From positions 1-48,442 of the IMG/VR virus record IMGVR_UViG_3300009285_012736: a stretch of 48,442 nucleotides of DNA; one strand, written 5' to 3'. Below are positions 13,170 to 21,989 of this stretch, piece by piece. The position numbers and the translations under genes were made by a program. The stretch comes from a virus. Position 1 is the stretch's first letter; each line of letters opens with the position of its first letter. The notes below the pieces were generated by a model. That model was not told the DNA's origin and made no database searches. It saw only the letters and a list, made by a program, of their open reading frames with translations.

Positions 13170-14017
13170 TAGACTGCCTCCATGAGCAGGGTGGGGGATT
13201 CGATTGCCGTTATGGCTCCCCGTCCGGGCGCTGGAAGCGGGCGAGGAACCTTTCGACCAATATCGGGTAGCGGCAGCTTTAGCAAGCCGCCGCTGGAGAC
13301 CGCCAGATACCCCCCGGCGGCAGCAACGGCCACGCCGAGAACCTTGTTGGCGATGGACTGTTGGGTCAGCGCCACCACCGCGCCCACTCCAACCGCCGCG
13401 ATGCCTGCGTACAGTAGGGGCTTCCCAAGCCCGGCCCCAACCGCCGCGTCCGTTGTCCACTTGACCACACGGAACGCTACGTCCCTGTTCAGCACGGCGA
13501 AAATCAGCAGCCCGCCGGGAACCAGCAGAGACAGCGGCACAATCCCCTTGAGCAGCATGATGCCGCCAGCGATGATGGCGATGGTGGCGACGGCCTGGGC
13601 CACCGTCGTCACGTTCCGAGGGATGGTGACCCCGGGAATCATGTCGATGAGCTTCAGGACTATCGGCAGGCTGGCCAGTATCAACAGCACGGCAGCGAGC
13701 ACCAGGAAGACCGGTATTCCCTGCTGGAAGAGCAGGCGCAGCCTGCGGTCCTTCGGGTAGATGAACACGATGCGGTCGTTGCCCGGCCACGGCAGAGCTC
13801 CCTGCTTACGCAACGTGGCCTCTAACTCAGCCGCGGCCTCCTCAACGTCCTTGAGGTCATCGGTCGAGAGGTCATCCCGCAGGAAGAACTCCAGTTCCCC
13901 CAGGTCCCCTTCGTCGAACCACTGGTCCAGGTCCTCGATGGCGGCAAGGTCGCTCAACGAACCAGTGGTGATGACCTCGTAGGGCTCTATCGTGGCCGCG
14001 AGCACTCGACGCGGCAT
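13169..14017 (-). CDS. Polytopic membrane protein, 282 aa
   Basis: ATG 14017 overlaps the previous stop (TGATG). An acidic soluble N-terminus (about 1-100, many Asp/Glu) is followed by several hydrophobic spans: IPVFLVLAAVLLILASLPIV, VATIAIIAGGIMLL, PLSLLVPGGLLIFAVL, LLYAGIAAVGVGAVVAL and VLGVAVAAAGGYLAVSS. I count four to six. It is a strong candidate for an internal-membrane virion protein, or for a channel used in DNA delivery. No family is assigned. Confidence 0.75.
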   Translation of the reverse strand: MPRRVLAATIEPYEVITTGSLSDLAAIEDLDQWFDEGDLGELEFFLRDDLSTDDLKDVEEAAAELEATLRKQGALPWPGNDRIVFIYPKDRRLRLLFQQGIPVFLVLAAVLLILASLPIVLKLIDMIPGVTIPRNVTTVAQAVATIAIIAGGIMLLKGIVPLSLLVPGGLLIFAVLNRDVAFRVVKWTTDAAVGAGLGKPLLYAGIAAVGVGAVVALTQQSIANKVLGVAVAAAGGYLAVSSGGLLKLPLPDIGRKVPRPLPAPGRGAITAIESPTLLMEAV

Positions 14018-14694
14018 CAGCGCCTCCTGCCGGACAGTAGCAGCAGAGCACCACCCAGGGCCAGGGCAACTCCACTGGCGGCCAACACTCCGGGCGAAAC
14101 GTAGGAGAGCAGCGGGCGGCTCACCCGACCACCCGGGATGGACCAGACCGCCGGCCCCGCGGAGGAGATGAGGTAGGTCCCGCCGGACTCCAGGGTGGTG
14201 AGCCCCCACTCGCCGGGGGCGTTGCGCCACTCGAACTGGCCTAGAGCCGGGTCATCGTAAAGCACCCGGTACACTACAGGCGGGAGCTCCGCGTCCTCCA
14301 GGGGCAGGCGGCTCCCTGCATACGTGACCGAGCTCTCTCCGCGGCCAAGCTCAATATCGTCGCCCTCCAGTACGGGCACGTTGAAGATGACCGCCATCAG
14401 CGGGCTCCAGGCGGGCATCATCATGTTGAGCGCCTGCCCAGGCATCACCAGGTCTCCACGGAACATCTCAGGGGGCTGCTGTGCCGCCGGGGACGCCCAT
14501 TGGAAGCCTCCGGCCTCCTGTGAAGCGACCAGCAGGACTGCCCCAGGGAACCGGGTCACCGAGCTGAACACAACCGCTGGGGGGAGTTGGTGCCCCTGGT
14601 AGACCACCGGGTAGATTATTCCCCTGACTATGGCCATGGCGCCCCCGGGTATGAGGACCACACCCTGCGCCGGCAGGTCGCCGTTGGTTATCAT
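14017..14694 (-). CDS. Tail-anchored membrane protein, 225 aa
   Basis: The protein is a beta-rich ectodomain followed by one C-terminal transmembrane helix (PGVLAASGVALALGGALLLL) and SGRRR, so it would sit in a membrane with its bulk on one side. ATG 14694 follows ACGGAGG. It is stop/start coupled to both neighbours. It fits a virion membrane protein that links membrane and capsid. No family is recognised. Confidence 0.7.
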   Translation of the reverse strand: MITNGDLPAQGVVLIPGGAMAIVRGIIYPVVYQGHQLPPAVVFSSVTRFPGAVLLVASQEAGGFQWASPAAQQPPEMFRGDLVMPGQALNMMMPAWSPLMAVIFNVPVLEGDDIELGRGESSVTYAGSRLPLEDAELPPVVYRVLYDDPALGQFEWRNAPGEWGLTTLESGGTYLISSAGPAVWSIPGGRVSRPLLSYVSPGVLAASGVALALGGALLLLSGRRR

Positions 14695-15014
14695 GGCAGT
14701 GCCTCCGTCCTGGGGCCGGTGTGCAGGAGCGCGACATCACGGATGAGCGCCTGGATGTCATTCCTGACGGCCGAAAGCTCCAGCTTTATGGCCGAAAGCT
14801 CCATCCGCAGCTCGTTCAAGGCCCTCAGATTGGTGTCCAGGCGCTCCACCAGGTAGCGCTGGTCAGCCGTGTAGGGCGACTCCGTGCTGACAATCTGTCG
14901 AACGTCCGCCTTGGTCGCTAGTGTCGAGCCAAGCCCCCAGACCGCGCCCAGAATGACTATGGCCACTGCGGCGGCGCTGAGCAGTAGCTTGGTAGTGGTG
15001 CTGGACTTGTTCAC
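14691..15014 (-). CDS. N-anchored coiled-coil protein, 107 aa
   Basis: GTG 15014 (GGAGGAG just upstream) overlaps the preceding stop as GTGA. The protein starts with a transmembrane helix (LLLSAAAVAIVILGAVWGLG) and continues with a long amphipathic region (LNELRMELSAIKLELSAVRN) typical of a coiled coil. The layout is a membrane-anchored spacer or spanin-like rod. In context it may be a virion membrane protein or an i-spanin analogue. Confidence 0.7.
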   Translation of the reverse strand: MNKSSTTTKLLLSAAAVAIVILGAVWGLGSTLATKADVRQIVSTESPYTADQRYLVERLDTNLRALNELRMELSAIKLELSAVRNDIQALIRDVALLHTGPRTEALP

Positions 15015-15532
15015 CTCCTCCAGCCCCAGGCCAGGACTCCGACGGCGCCGGCCGCGATGACCAACCCAGCGAGCAGCTTGCCTGGTATCGGGAGCTGCGC
15101 CGGCTCGCCGATGCCGAGTTGCCAGTAACGGATGCGGAACGCCCCGCCGTCCTTTGCCTGGCGCACGAAGATGGCCGCCGCGGCATTGCCCCTCCACGGC
15201 GCTTGTGGGGGCGCCAACGTGGACGTGGCTACGGCTATGCCGTTCTTGAGCTGGACGACTGCGCCAATGGTGTCCGCGCCGCCGTAGCCGCTGACGTCAC
15301 CCTGCCAGAGGATGACCAGGACAGCGTTGACGCCCACCGGCACGTCCGCCACGACGGACGCGGAGAGTAGAGTCGGCGTCAGCGGCGGCTTGAACGGAAC
15401 CCCGCGCGATATGCCGGAGGTGGACCGCTCGACGGTCGTGACCAGCAGGGACCCATTGGGTTCCTGGACCAGGGACTTCCAATTGCCCCATGGCCTGGTA
15501 TCGGCGTCGGTGCGAAGCAGGTTGATTTTCAT
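15011..15532 (-). CDS. Tail-anchored beta-rich protein, 173 aa
   Basis: ATG 15532 follows GAGGGTG, and a TATAAT lies on the minus strand at 15552-15557 without a clear -35. About 150 residues of predicted strands (VPVGVNAVLVILWQGDV, GAVVQLKNGIAVATS) end in one hydrophobic helix (LLAGLVIAAGAVGVLAW) and GWRR. It is a second tail-anchored ectodomain protein in the same block, consistent with a membrane-containing particle. Confidence 0.7.
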   Translation of the reverse strand: MKINLLRTDADTRPWGNWKSLVQEPNGSLLVTTVERSTSGISRGVPFKPPLTPTLLSASVVADVPVGVNAVLVILWQGDVSGYGGADTIGAVVQLKNGIAVATSTLAPPQAPWRGNAAAAIFVRQAKDGGAFRIRYWQLGIGEPAQLPIPGKLLAGLVIAAGAVGVLAWGWRR

Positions 15533-15567
15533 TGTTCACCCTCGTATGCCCATTATACCCGTGCCGG

Positions 15568-15849
15568 CTAGTCCCGCCGCTTGCCCTTGAGCGTGCGCCC
15601 CAGCCACGCCTCGTTGGCCAGGAGAGCAGCATGGGTGCCCCGGCTAATAAGGGCTCCGCCAACCCCGTTCGCGGCCACGGCTTCCGCATCCATGCCGGTG
15701 CCGGCGGCGGTCGCCGCGGATGCAAGGGCGCCTGCGAATAGGGCGAGGATGGGTAAGAAGCCCTTGGCGACGCCGATGCGGTCCTTGAGCACCTGAATCA
15801 GCAGGGACGCCAACACCGCCGCGAGACCGACAAACGCTTCGTTGGGCAT
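15568..15849 (-). CDS. Holin-like membrane protein, 93 aa
   Basis: ATG 15849 follows CAGGAG. The 93 residues hold two hydrophobic segments (FVGLAAVLASLLIQVL and LPILALFAGALASAATAAG) separated by a short basic turn, plus a charged C-terminus (LGRTLKGKRRD). Size, topology and tail fit phage holins, which open the host membrane for lysis. A structural membrane protein is the alternative. No endolysin was found beside it. Confidence 0.6.
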   Translation of the reverse strand: MPNEAFVGLAAVLASLLIQVLKDRIGVAKGFLPILALFAGALASAATAAGTGMDAEAVAANGVGGALISRGTHAALLANEAWLGRTLKGKRRD

Positions 15850-15874
15850 TAGGGTAGCTCCTGTACCTGGCAGT

Positions 15875-16183
15875 TCACACGTCCACGCTGCCCGCGAGTG
15901 AAGGCAGGGTCTTGAGCCAGTCGTAGGACTGTTTCTGGGGGCTCTTCCCCACCACCTTCAGCACCGTGTCGCTGAAGTAGACCGCGATGTCCGCGTCCTG
16001 GGCGAGGTATTCCTGGCGCGCCACGGGCTCACGGTTCTCGCGCCGAGTCATCGCGGAGTGGTAGATGGAGACCCGGACGAGGACCACTGCCCGCGCGACG
16101 TGAATCTGAATCTCCTCGATGCGCCAGTACGCCTCTGGGTGCGTCACTCCCGCGCCGTCGAGAAACGCTAGTTGTATGGCCAT
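15875..16183 (-). CDS. Hypothetical virion-operon protein, 102 aa
   Basis: ATG 16183 has AGGGAG upstream. The protein is mixed alpha/beta (WRIEEIQIHVARAVVLVRVS, then VYFSDTVLKVVG) with no membrane segment. Its size and its place beside the fibre gene suggest a small tail or spike accessory protein or chaperone. No family is recognised. Confidence 0.6.
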   Translation of the reverse strand: MAIQLAFLDGAGVTHPEAYWRIEEIQIHVARAVVLVRVSIYHSAMTRRENREPVARQEYLAQDADIAVYFSDTVLKVVGKSPQKQSYDWLKTLPSLAGSVDV

Positions 16184-16196
16184 GTGGTCGTGCTCC

Positions 16197-18227
16197 CTAT
16201 GCTGGCGCCGTCGCCGCGCTCACGTAGCCACCGGCGCAGTACACCGTTATCGTCCGCGTTGCGTTCGTGTAGTTCTTGATGGTCAGGACGTATGAGTTCA
16301 CGGGCGTGAACACGGCGATTTTCGCGTTGTCCACGTCCGTCACGTCGTAGCCGGCGGAGGGGTCGGATAGCTCAGTGACCGTCGCGCTGGCGTACTCGTA
16401 GGCGAACACGCCCTGGTTGCCCCGGCTGTCTGAGATGCACACGACACCCGCGTTCACAATCGTGATGGTGATGGACTGGTTATCGAGCAGGCTGATGGTC
16501 GTGGCCGAGCCGGCGCTGAATACGCCGGGCACCGTCGGGTTGCTGATGCCGAAGCCCACGCCGCCGACGGTGGACACGACGAAGCTGGTGGTAGTGCCGG
16601 AGAGAGCGACCTTAGCCGCCGAGTGCGTCATGAGCACGTTGCCGTTGTCGAAGTTCACGACCGCGCCGGAGGCCAGGAACAGGTCGGCGAACATCAGCGT
16701 CGCCGACCCCAGTTGCGACCCGTTCGTGGTCGCGGGCAACAGGTTGACCGTGTTGGCCAGCAGCACGTCGCCCGCCGGGTTCAGCGTGAGGTCGCCCGCG
16801 GACGTCGTGATGGTCATGGCCTGCGCGGCCAGCATGGTCAGGACCGTCTGGGACCCGGCCATGTCCAGGGTCAACCGCGTGGCGAGGGTCTGGATGTTGT
16901 CGCCCGCGGCCGCGACGATGGGCAGTTGGAGAATCAGCGTGCCCGCGTCGCCCGTGCCGGTGCCGAGTCCAGCCGCGATGGTGAGGTCGGCGCCCGCGAC
17001 GTTGCCGGCGCCGCCTATAGTGGCGTTGGGCGCTCGAAGCGTGGTGCCCGTGGGGGCCGTCGTCCCGCCCTCCCCCGTGCCGAGCGCGAGGTTCCCGCCC
17101 AGGCGAGCGAGCCCGGTCGTCACCAGCAGGGCGTAGTTGGCGACGCTGCCCTCCGTGGGCGCCGACCTGATGTGGAGGCTGGCCGCCTCCGTGATGGTGC
17201 CGGTCGCGGTCAGTACGGGCTCGACAATCTCGACGGAGGCGGCGATGGCCGTGACCCCAGCGGGAACCGTGATGCCCGCGGGGGCGACGCGCAGCGCCGC
17301 GATGTCCGCGCCCGCGGCGGCCGTGAAGGCCGGTGGGATGACGTTCAGGAAGGCCGAGGTCGCTGCCTGGGCGCCGAAGCCGAAGGCCCCGCGGGCCGTG
17401 AACAGCCCGGCGTTATACTCAAGGGCGTAAGTGTTCGTGTCGCCGTGCAGCACGAAGTCGAAGTCGTGTTGAGCGGTGTTCCAGATGGCCCGCCCCGAGG
17501 CGTCAGCGAGCCAGCCGACCTCGAAGAGGGTCGCTATGTTGCCCGCGCGCATCCCCTGGACGGCGAGGTATCCGTCCTCGGAGCCATCGGAAACATCCCT
17601 GAGCTGCCACAGGAGGCGGATGGCCTCGACGTTCTCTGGGGTAGCGGCGTCATTCTGGAGGTACAGGGAGATGTAGGCGTTGTCCTCGTCCTGGGCCGCC
17701 GCGCGGTTGTTTCCCCGGATGGAGAACGCCGTCTGCGCGGCCGCGTCGGTCGTCCGCTCCAGGATGAGCGGAATCCCATCCACCTGGATGAGCTGCTGGG
17801 CGGTCCAGGTCTGCGCGGCCCCCAACACCGCAAAGGTGCTCGACGCCACGTCGGGGACGACGTGCTCGCGTAGGGTCCCGCCGGCTCCCAGGCGCATCCG
17901 CAGAACGGCCACGTCGTCGCCGCTGAACGACAGCCCCAGGTAGGAGTCAAGGTCCACGTCAACGGCGGCCACGACGGGCTGGGTGATTCCGTTGAACATC
18001 CCAAGGTCCGTGGTTCGGTGCCCGATGCCGAAGATGGCCGCAGGCACGTTGACGCCATCCGCCGCCGGCAACTCGACTATAAGGGCGTTCGCGTTGGCGT
18101 CCTGGGTCGAGTACCCAATCTGGACGTCATCCGAGTTCCCAAGAGTCAAGAAGTCGTCGTCGTCGTGGTGGACGCCGGGGACATCCGACAGGGATGGGGT
18201 GAACGTCGGTCCGTAGCCGCGCACCAT
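16197..18227 (-). CDS. Fibre- or spike-like protein, 676 aa
   Basis: ATG 18227 overlaps the previous stop (TGATG). This is the longest product of the leftward operon. It is rich in Ala, Gly, Thr, Asn and Asp with little Lys, and built of short repetitive strands (TTLRAPNATIGGAGNVAG, LTLNPAGDVLLANTVNLLP, TITTSAGDLTL), the pattern of viral receptor-binding fibres and beta-helical spikes. The C-terminal ~80 residues (SYVLTIKNYTNATRTITVY) may be a head domain. It probably mediates host attachment. No enzyme motif is visible. Confidence 0.75.
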   Translation of the reverse strand: MVRGYGPTFTPSLSDVPGVHHDDDDFLTLGNSDDVQIGYSTQDANANALIVELPAADGVNVPAAIFGIGHRTTDLGMFNGITQPVVAAVDVDLDSYLGLSFSGDDVAVLRMRLGAGGTLREHVVPDVASSTFAVLGAAQTWTAQQLIQVDGIPLILERTTDAAAQTAFSIRGNNRAAAQDEDNAYISLYLQNDAATPENVEAIRLLWQLRDVSDGSEDGYLAVQGMRAGNIATLFEVGWLADASGRAIWNTAQHDFDFVLHGDTNTYALEYNAGLFTARGAFGFGAQAATSAFLNVIPPAFTAAAGADIAALRVAPAGITVPAGVTAIAASVEIVEPVLTATGTITEAASLHIRSAPTEGSVANYALLVTTGLARLGGNLALGTGEGGTTAPTGTTLRAPNATIGGAGNVAGADLTIAAGLGTGTGDAGTLILQLPIVAAAGDNIQTLATRLTLDMAGSQTVLTMLAAQAMTITTSAGDLTLNPAGDVLLANTVNLLPATTNGSQLGSATLMFADLFLASGAVVNFDNGNVLMTHSAAKVALSGTTTSFVVSTVGGVGFGISNPTVPGVFSAGSATTISLLDNQSITITIVNAGVVCISDSRGNQGVFAYEYASATVTELSDPSAGYDVTDVDNAKIAVFTPVNSYVLTIKNYTNATRTITVYCAGGYVSAATAPA

Positions 18228-18709
18228 CAGCGCTTCCTCTTCCTTCCAGCCGTATTGATGGATGCCCCCTGGATGATTCCTGCCGGGGCATCGTGGCCAC
18301 CGGCGCCGTCTTTCTTGGCGTCGGGCTGGATGACGGCATCGCGTAGCTGCCGCTCCAGCGTGTAGCAGTTGAGGCCGAAGACCTTCGGCCCGATGGCGTC
18401 GTCCTCCAGCTTCGACATCACCCACTCCCACTCAGCGGTCTCGATGTCCAGCACGGCGACCTCATCCGCCACGGCGGCCTGAATCTGCCCCCAGAGCCGC
18501 GTGGCGTGAATCGCATCCTGCCTGGTGAACCGCTGAATCGGGATGCTGTAGATGATGAACTCCAGCAGCGTAGCGACGCGGGCCTCGGCGATCTGGGCAA
18601 TCTCAGGCTTCTCGGGGTCGGGCATGAGCTCCCCGGTCAAGTCGCGCTTGGGGATGCGGCATGGCCGCCCTCGAATGTTCTCCATCGGCACGTTTCTTAC
18701 CTGTATCAT
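18227..18709 (-). CDS. Hypothetical virion-operon protein, 160 aa
   Basis: ATG 18709 follows GGGAGG. The protein is helical (IAQIAEARVATLLEFIIYSI, then ATRLWGQIQAAVADEVAVLD) with a charged, flexible C-terminus ending in GRKRKR. It lies upstream of the fibre gene and is coupled to it by TGATG, so it may help fibre folding or attachment. No family is recognised. Confidence 0.65.
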   Translation of the reverse strand: MIQVRNVPMENIRGRPCRIPKRDLTGELMPDPEKPEIAQIAEARVATLLEFIIYSIPIQRFTRQDAIHATRLWGQIQAAVADEVAVLDIETAEWEWVMSKLEDDAIGPKVFGLNCYTLERQLRDAVIQPDAKKDGAGGHDAPAGIIQGASINTAGRKRKR

Positions 18710-18723
18710 CGTGTCCTCCCGCG

Positions 18724-18741
18724 TTTGAGCTTTATCTCAAC
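18724..18741. promoter_or_regulatory. Dispersed palindrome, copy 5 (TTTGAG-CTTTAT-CTCAAC)
   Basis: One change in the left half-site. On the minus strand the core is ATAAAG. Its last base is part of the stop codon (18741-18743) of the upstream gene. It is the only copy in the middle of the virion operon. Confidence 0.75.
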
Positions 18742-19127
18742 TACCTGTTCCCGAACAGCTCGAAGAATACCCCTCCCGTAGGCAGGCTTGCGCCGTCGAA
18801 CCAGAGCAGGTTCCAGTTGGACACCTCGATGCCGTTCACCGAGTCGTTGTCCTTGAGCTCGATTCTGGTGAGGGTGTGCTCGGCGCCGGGAGACGTCACG
18901 GCGACGTAGCCAGTGGGCGACCCGGCATGACGGCGCATCCGCACCGTTGTCGTCCTCCCCTTCGGCATGTCCATCGAAGGCCCATGCACCGGAGTCCCCG
19001 CGGCGGTGACGTTTACCGCCCCGATGATGAGCTCAGTGTCCCCCTGCGGCGCGTGCGGGGGGGCCAGGACAGCCTCTTTCAGGTCCTTCAGAGCGTCGAT
19101 GATGAGTTGAAGCAGGTCATCCGTCAT
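18741..19127 (-). CDS. Putative virion protein, beta-rich, 128 aa
   Basis: ATG 19127 overlaps the stop of the subtilase gene (TGATG). After an N-terminal helix (DDLLQLIIDALKDLKEAV) the protein is strand-rich (TTTVRMRRHAGSPTGYVAV, NWNLLWFDGASLPTGGVFF). Similar small beta proteins decorate capsids or form vertices. The palindrome at 18724-18741 touches its stop codon. No family is recognised. Confidence 0.65.
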   Translation of the reverse strand: MTDDLLQLIIDALKDLKEAVLAPPHAPQGDTELIIGAVNVTAAGTPVHGPSMDMPKGRTTTVRMRRHAGSPTGYVAVTSPGAEHTLTRIELKDNDSVNGIEVSNWNLLWFDGASLPTGGVFFELFGNR

Positions 19128-20503
19128 CAGTATCGGAACCTCCGCAGGAACTCTTCCTCATAGGTGAACGTCACGTGGGTCTTGGCGAAGGGCGCTGCTT
19201 CTATGGCCTTGTCCACCTGGAGCAGGCCGGACCCGAAACCAGGGTTGAACATCGTGTCAGGCCCAAGCTGTAGGGCGGATTGTCTCATGGCCGCCCGCAT
19301 CTCGGAGTTGGTGATGCCGGGGTTTGCCGCCGCCAGAATGGCCACGGCGCCGGAGACCTGCGGGGCACACGAGCTCGTGCCGCCACCATAGGGTCCGAAG
19401 TCCTTGAACCCCTTTCCCCATGGAAGGATGCCGCCCGTGGGGCAGCAGACCATGGGCGAGAGCGGGTAGCACTGGCCGCCAACGGAGGAGTAGGGCTGGA
19501 GCTGGAGCCCGAGGCTGACCGCCCCAACCGAGAATGACGCCGGCCCCGAGTTCATGCACCACCCATCAACCTCCGAGCCACAGCCCAGCAGGTGGTTGTT
19601 GCCCAAGGCCCACACGGTCGATGGGCAGCAAACGCCGGCGACGTCCATCCGCACCATCACTCGGGTGATGATGATGCGGCACGGCAGGAGGAGTGACTTG
19701 CAGCCCCAGAGGCCCCAGGAGTTGTTCATTATGACCGAGCGGTTGTGGTCCTTCGCAACCCCCATCAGGTGGTCCATTCCACGCATGATGGAGATGGTGC
19801 TCATCACCCCCCGCTCGTCCGTGTCGGGCTTCAACACATAAAGGTCGGCATCGGGTGCCACTCCGTCGAAGCCGTTCACTTCCCCCCTGGACGCAGCGAT
19901 GAGGGCAACCATGGTGCCGTGCCCAGTATCATCCACCAGGGGGTCGAGTCCGGGGCTCCCAACCCAGGTGCCTGCGAGTTGGTCCGCGCCGATTCGAGCG
20001 CCATCAACCCCGCTGTCGAGCACGGCGATAATGGAGCTCTCGCCGCGGTTGTGGCGCCAGGCCCTCTTGGCTCCGATGAGGTCCAGTATCCTGTCCATCG
20101 CCCCGGCCTGGTGGAAGTCCCCCTCGGATACCTCCGGCGCGAAGAGCGTGGGAACCCCGGGCGGGACTCCGGGGTGGATGCTTGCCCGGCTGGTTAGTGG
20201 GCGACGAATCAGGTAGATGTCGTCGTCCGTCATGCTCCCGATGCCGGGCGCCGTGGCTTCGCCCATCTCGGGCAGCCCGCTGTAGAAGATGTGGTCGGCG
20301 GTCCCCTCGGCAGTGATGACGCCGGGAATCCCTCGAATCTGCTCCGAGGTGACCCCGAGCTCGGTCCTCAGCCCTAAGACGTCCGTTCCGAGCACCTCGG
20401 AGAAGTTGGGCAGGTGCCAGGCATCGAGCAGCACCGGGCGGAGCGCCTTGACCACCTCACGCATCCGACCTGGGGCCACCTCAAGCCCGAACTCGTCGTA
20501 CAT
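19127..20503 (-). CDS. Subtilisin-like serine peptidase (S8 family), 458 aa
   Basis: The catalytic triad is complete: Asp163 (AVLDSGVDG), His195 (DTGHGTMVA) and Ser377 (GGTSSCAPQVSG), with oxyanion Asn261 (NNSWG). About 130 residues before the catalytic core could be a propeptide or targeting domain. The mature part carries around ten Cys, many in pairs (VCCP, MVCCP), unusual for a cytoplasmic protein and suggestive of disulfides. Lying among capsid-type genes, it may mature virion proteins or travel in the particle to breach the host surface. ATG 20503 follows AGGAG. Confidence 0.9.
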   Translation of the reverse strand: MYDEFGLEVAPGRMREVVKALRPVLLDAWHLPNFSEVLGTDVLGLRTELGVTSEQIRGIPGVITAEGTADHIFYSGLPEMGEATAPGIGSMTDDDIYLIRRPLTSRASIHPGVPPGVPTLFAPEVSEGDFHQAGAMDRILDLIGAKRAWRHNRGESSIIAVLDSGVDGARIGADQLAGTWVGSPGLDPLVDDTGHGTMVALIAASRGEVNGFDGVAPDADLYVLKPDTDERGVMSTISIMRGMDHLMGVAKDHNRSVIMNNSWGLWGCKSLLLPCRIIITRVMVRMDVAGVCCPSTVWALGNNHLLGCGSEVDGWCMNSGPASFSVGAVSLGLQLQPYSSVGGQCYPLSPMVCCPTGGILPWGKGFKDFGPYGGGTSSCAPQVSGAVAILAAANPGITNSEMRAAMRQSALQLGPDTMFNPGFGSGLLQVDKAIEAAPFAKTHVTFTYEEEFLRRFRY

Positions 20504-20522
20504 GAGGTGAACTCCTGGTCTT

Positions 20523-21077
20523 CTAGCGCTTGCCGGTCGGGTAGGCGTTCACCCAGAGCTTGAGAAGGCCCTCCTGTCCGCTGGGGAGCGGTTGCAGGTA
20601 GAACTTGAACCCCATGAACTCGACGTAGGCTTCCTGTACCTGGTGGGTGCTGTACACGTCGAAGCGCGGGGTCTCCTGCTCGTACACGAAGAACTCGGTC
20701 GCGGCCCATCGGAACGCGGTGATTTCCTGGGGCTCGGCGGCAGGCGATAGGGTGAACGGCCTCGCCCGGAACCGCTGGGTCTGTGTCCTCCAGAGGGTGG
20801 TCGTGCCGGACGGATGGCTGAACTCGATTTCGATGTCGGAGTCGATGATGTAGCGGAACTGCGCCATCTGCCCGTTATCGACGTCGAGCTGGGAGACGTC
20901 GTTGCCAAGAGAGGAGCCGTCGGCGGCCACCTGGCCGAAGTCGTGGCGGTAGCTTGGGAGCGCCTCTACCGCCGTGCAGAGGACGTCCACCACCCCATCG
21001 GCCTTGAACAGGCGTGCGGTGTGCCCGGGCAGCAGCAGGGGCTTGAACGAGGGGTTGAACTGATGCAGGTCTGGCAC
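20523..21077 (-). CDS. Putative virion protein, 184 aa
   Basis: GTG 21077 follows AAGGAGG. The protein is soluble and beta-rich with many aromatic residues (FRWAATEFFVYEQETPRF, YVEFMGFKFYLQPLPSG). Its size and its place between the beta-rich genes and the subtilase suggest a capsid-associated protein, perhaps vertex or penton. No family is recognised. Confidence 0.65.
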   Translation of the reverse strand: MPDLHQFNPSFKPLLLPGHTARLFKADGVVDVLCTAVEALPSYRHDFGQVAADGSSLGNDVSQLDVDNGQMAQFRYIIDSDIEIEFSHPSGTTTLWRTQTQRFRARPFTLSPAAEPQEITAFRWAATEFFVYEQETPRFDVYSTHQVQEAYVEFMGFKFYLQPLPSGQEGLLKLWVNAYPTGKR

Positions 21078-21130
21078 GGATGCCTCCTTGGTGTTGTGTG
21101 AGTCGGAGGCTCCGACTCTCCTGGTTATGT

Positions 21131-21156
21131 AGCCCCCAGCCGCGGGGCTGGGGGCT
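21131..21156 (-). other. 11-bp hairpin between virion genes, no U-tract
   Basis: AGCCCCCAGCC (21131-21141) pairs with GGCTGGGGGCT (21146-21156), loop GCGG. In the leftward sense it follows the stop of the 21163-21564 gene, and ACATAACC follows it. It may protect an mRNA end or slow RNA polymerase. Confidence 0.6.
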
Positions 21157-21162
21157 CATGTT

Positions 21163-21564
21163 CTACGCGAAGGTGATGGCGCCGGATACCCACAGGCGGC
21201 CATCGGCGGTGACTATGACGAGATACCAGGTGGCCACGCCGGCTTCGCTCAGGGTGATGTCGATGTCTCCGTCCGACTCGCTGATGAGCAGGCCGGACAG
21301 GTTCGTCGTCCACTCAATCATCGCCCCGTCGGTGCCGATGGCGATGCCCGCGGACGGGGCCGTGCCGTGAGGCGCGTCACCGGCTGCATCCGAGGCGAGG
21401 TAGAACAGCACGGCGCCGCGGACGGCCAGGTCGTTCCCAAGGGCATCCTGAAGCTGGACCACGACGTTGATGGCGTCGCCGGCCTCGGCGCCCACGACGA
21501 AGGTTGCCCTCATGGGGGCGCCGACCAAGACACGACGGACTTCCGGGTTGGTCTGTTGCATCAT
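21163..21564 (-). CDS. Putative virion protein, Ig-like, 133 aa
   Basis: ATG 21564 (or 21561) follows GAGGACG. The sequence reads as successive strands (AINVVVQLQDALGNDLAVRG, GVATWYLVIVTADGRLWVSG) with turns of Gly, Asp and Asn, typical of Ig-like or jelly-roll capsid decoration domains. The 'QLQDALGNDLAV' stretch is reminiscent of Big-type Ig modules. It probably decorates the particle. Confidence 0.65.
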   Translation of the reverse strand: MMQQTNPEVRRVLVGAPMRATFVVGAEAGDAINVVVQLQDALGNDLAVRGAVLFYLASDAAGDAPHGTAPSAGIAIGTDGAMIEWTTNLSGLLISESDGDIDITLSEAGVATWYLVIVTADGRLWVSGAITFA

Positions 21565-21573
21565 GGCGTCCTC

Positions 21574-21954
21574 TTAGATGAGTTCGCCGGCTACGTGAAC
21601 GGCCCCGATGTTCACGGTGCCTGTTCCGGCGTCGATGGACCCGACGCACCCGATGGAGAACTTCGGCCCCGCGCCCCGTGGCCACGAGAGGGCCACGGTG
21701 TTGGTAGGACCGACCAGCACCGTGAGTCGCTGCACGGCCGCACTGGGGGCGGCGGCCTCATTGGCGTCCCACACCTCAAGGACGGCCACCTGGGTGGCGT
21801 GCTCGTTCGAGACCACCAGCGATTGCATCTCGAACACCCGGCCGTCTCCGTCGAAGTCCGGGGAGTTGCCGGCGGGGTCGGTCAGCAGGTCGCGTGCGTC
21901 GGTGGCCTCATCGACGAGGGCCTCGTTGTTGATTCCGGCTACCGGGATTCTCAT
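21574..21954 (-). CDS. Putative virion protein, beta-rich, 126 aa
   Basis: ATG 21954 has GAGGT upstream. An acidic N-terminal half with Asp/Asn turns (DFDGDGRVFEMQSLVVSN) is followed by alternating strands (LTVLVGPTNTVALSWPRG). The DGDGR turn could bind calcium. There is no membrane segment. It is part of a run of three small beta proteins downstream of the tandem capsid-like pair. Confidence 0.65.
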   Translation of the reverse strand: MRIPVAGINNEALVDEATDARDLLTDPAGNSPDFDGDGRVFEMQSLVVSNEHATQVAVLEVWDANEAAAPSAAVQRLTVLVGPTNTVALSWPRGAGPKFSIGCVGSIDAGTGTVNIGAVHVAGELI

Positions 21955-21989
21955 GGGTCAAACCTCGCTAGTTGAGTTGTGTGAGGTCT

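Noticed and set aside
16417-17873. Several long plus-strand frames (239 and 416 aa)
   Set aside because: They lie opposite the fibre-like gene and mirror its codons; there is no ribosome site, and all neighbours run leftward.
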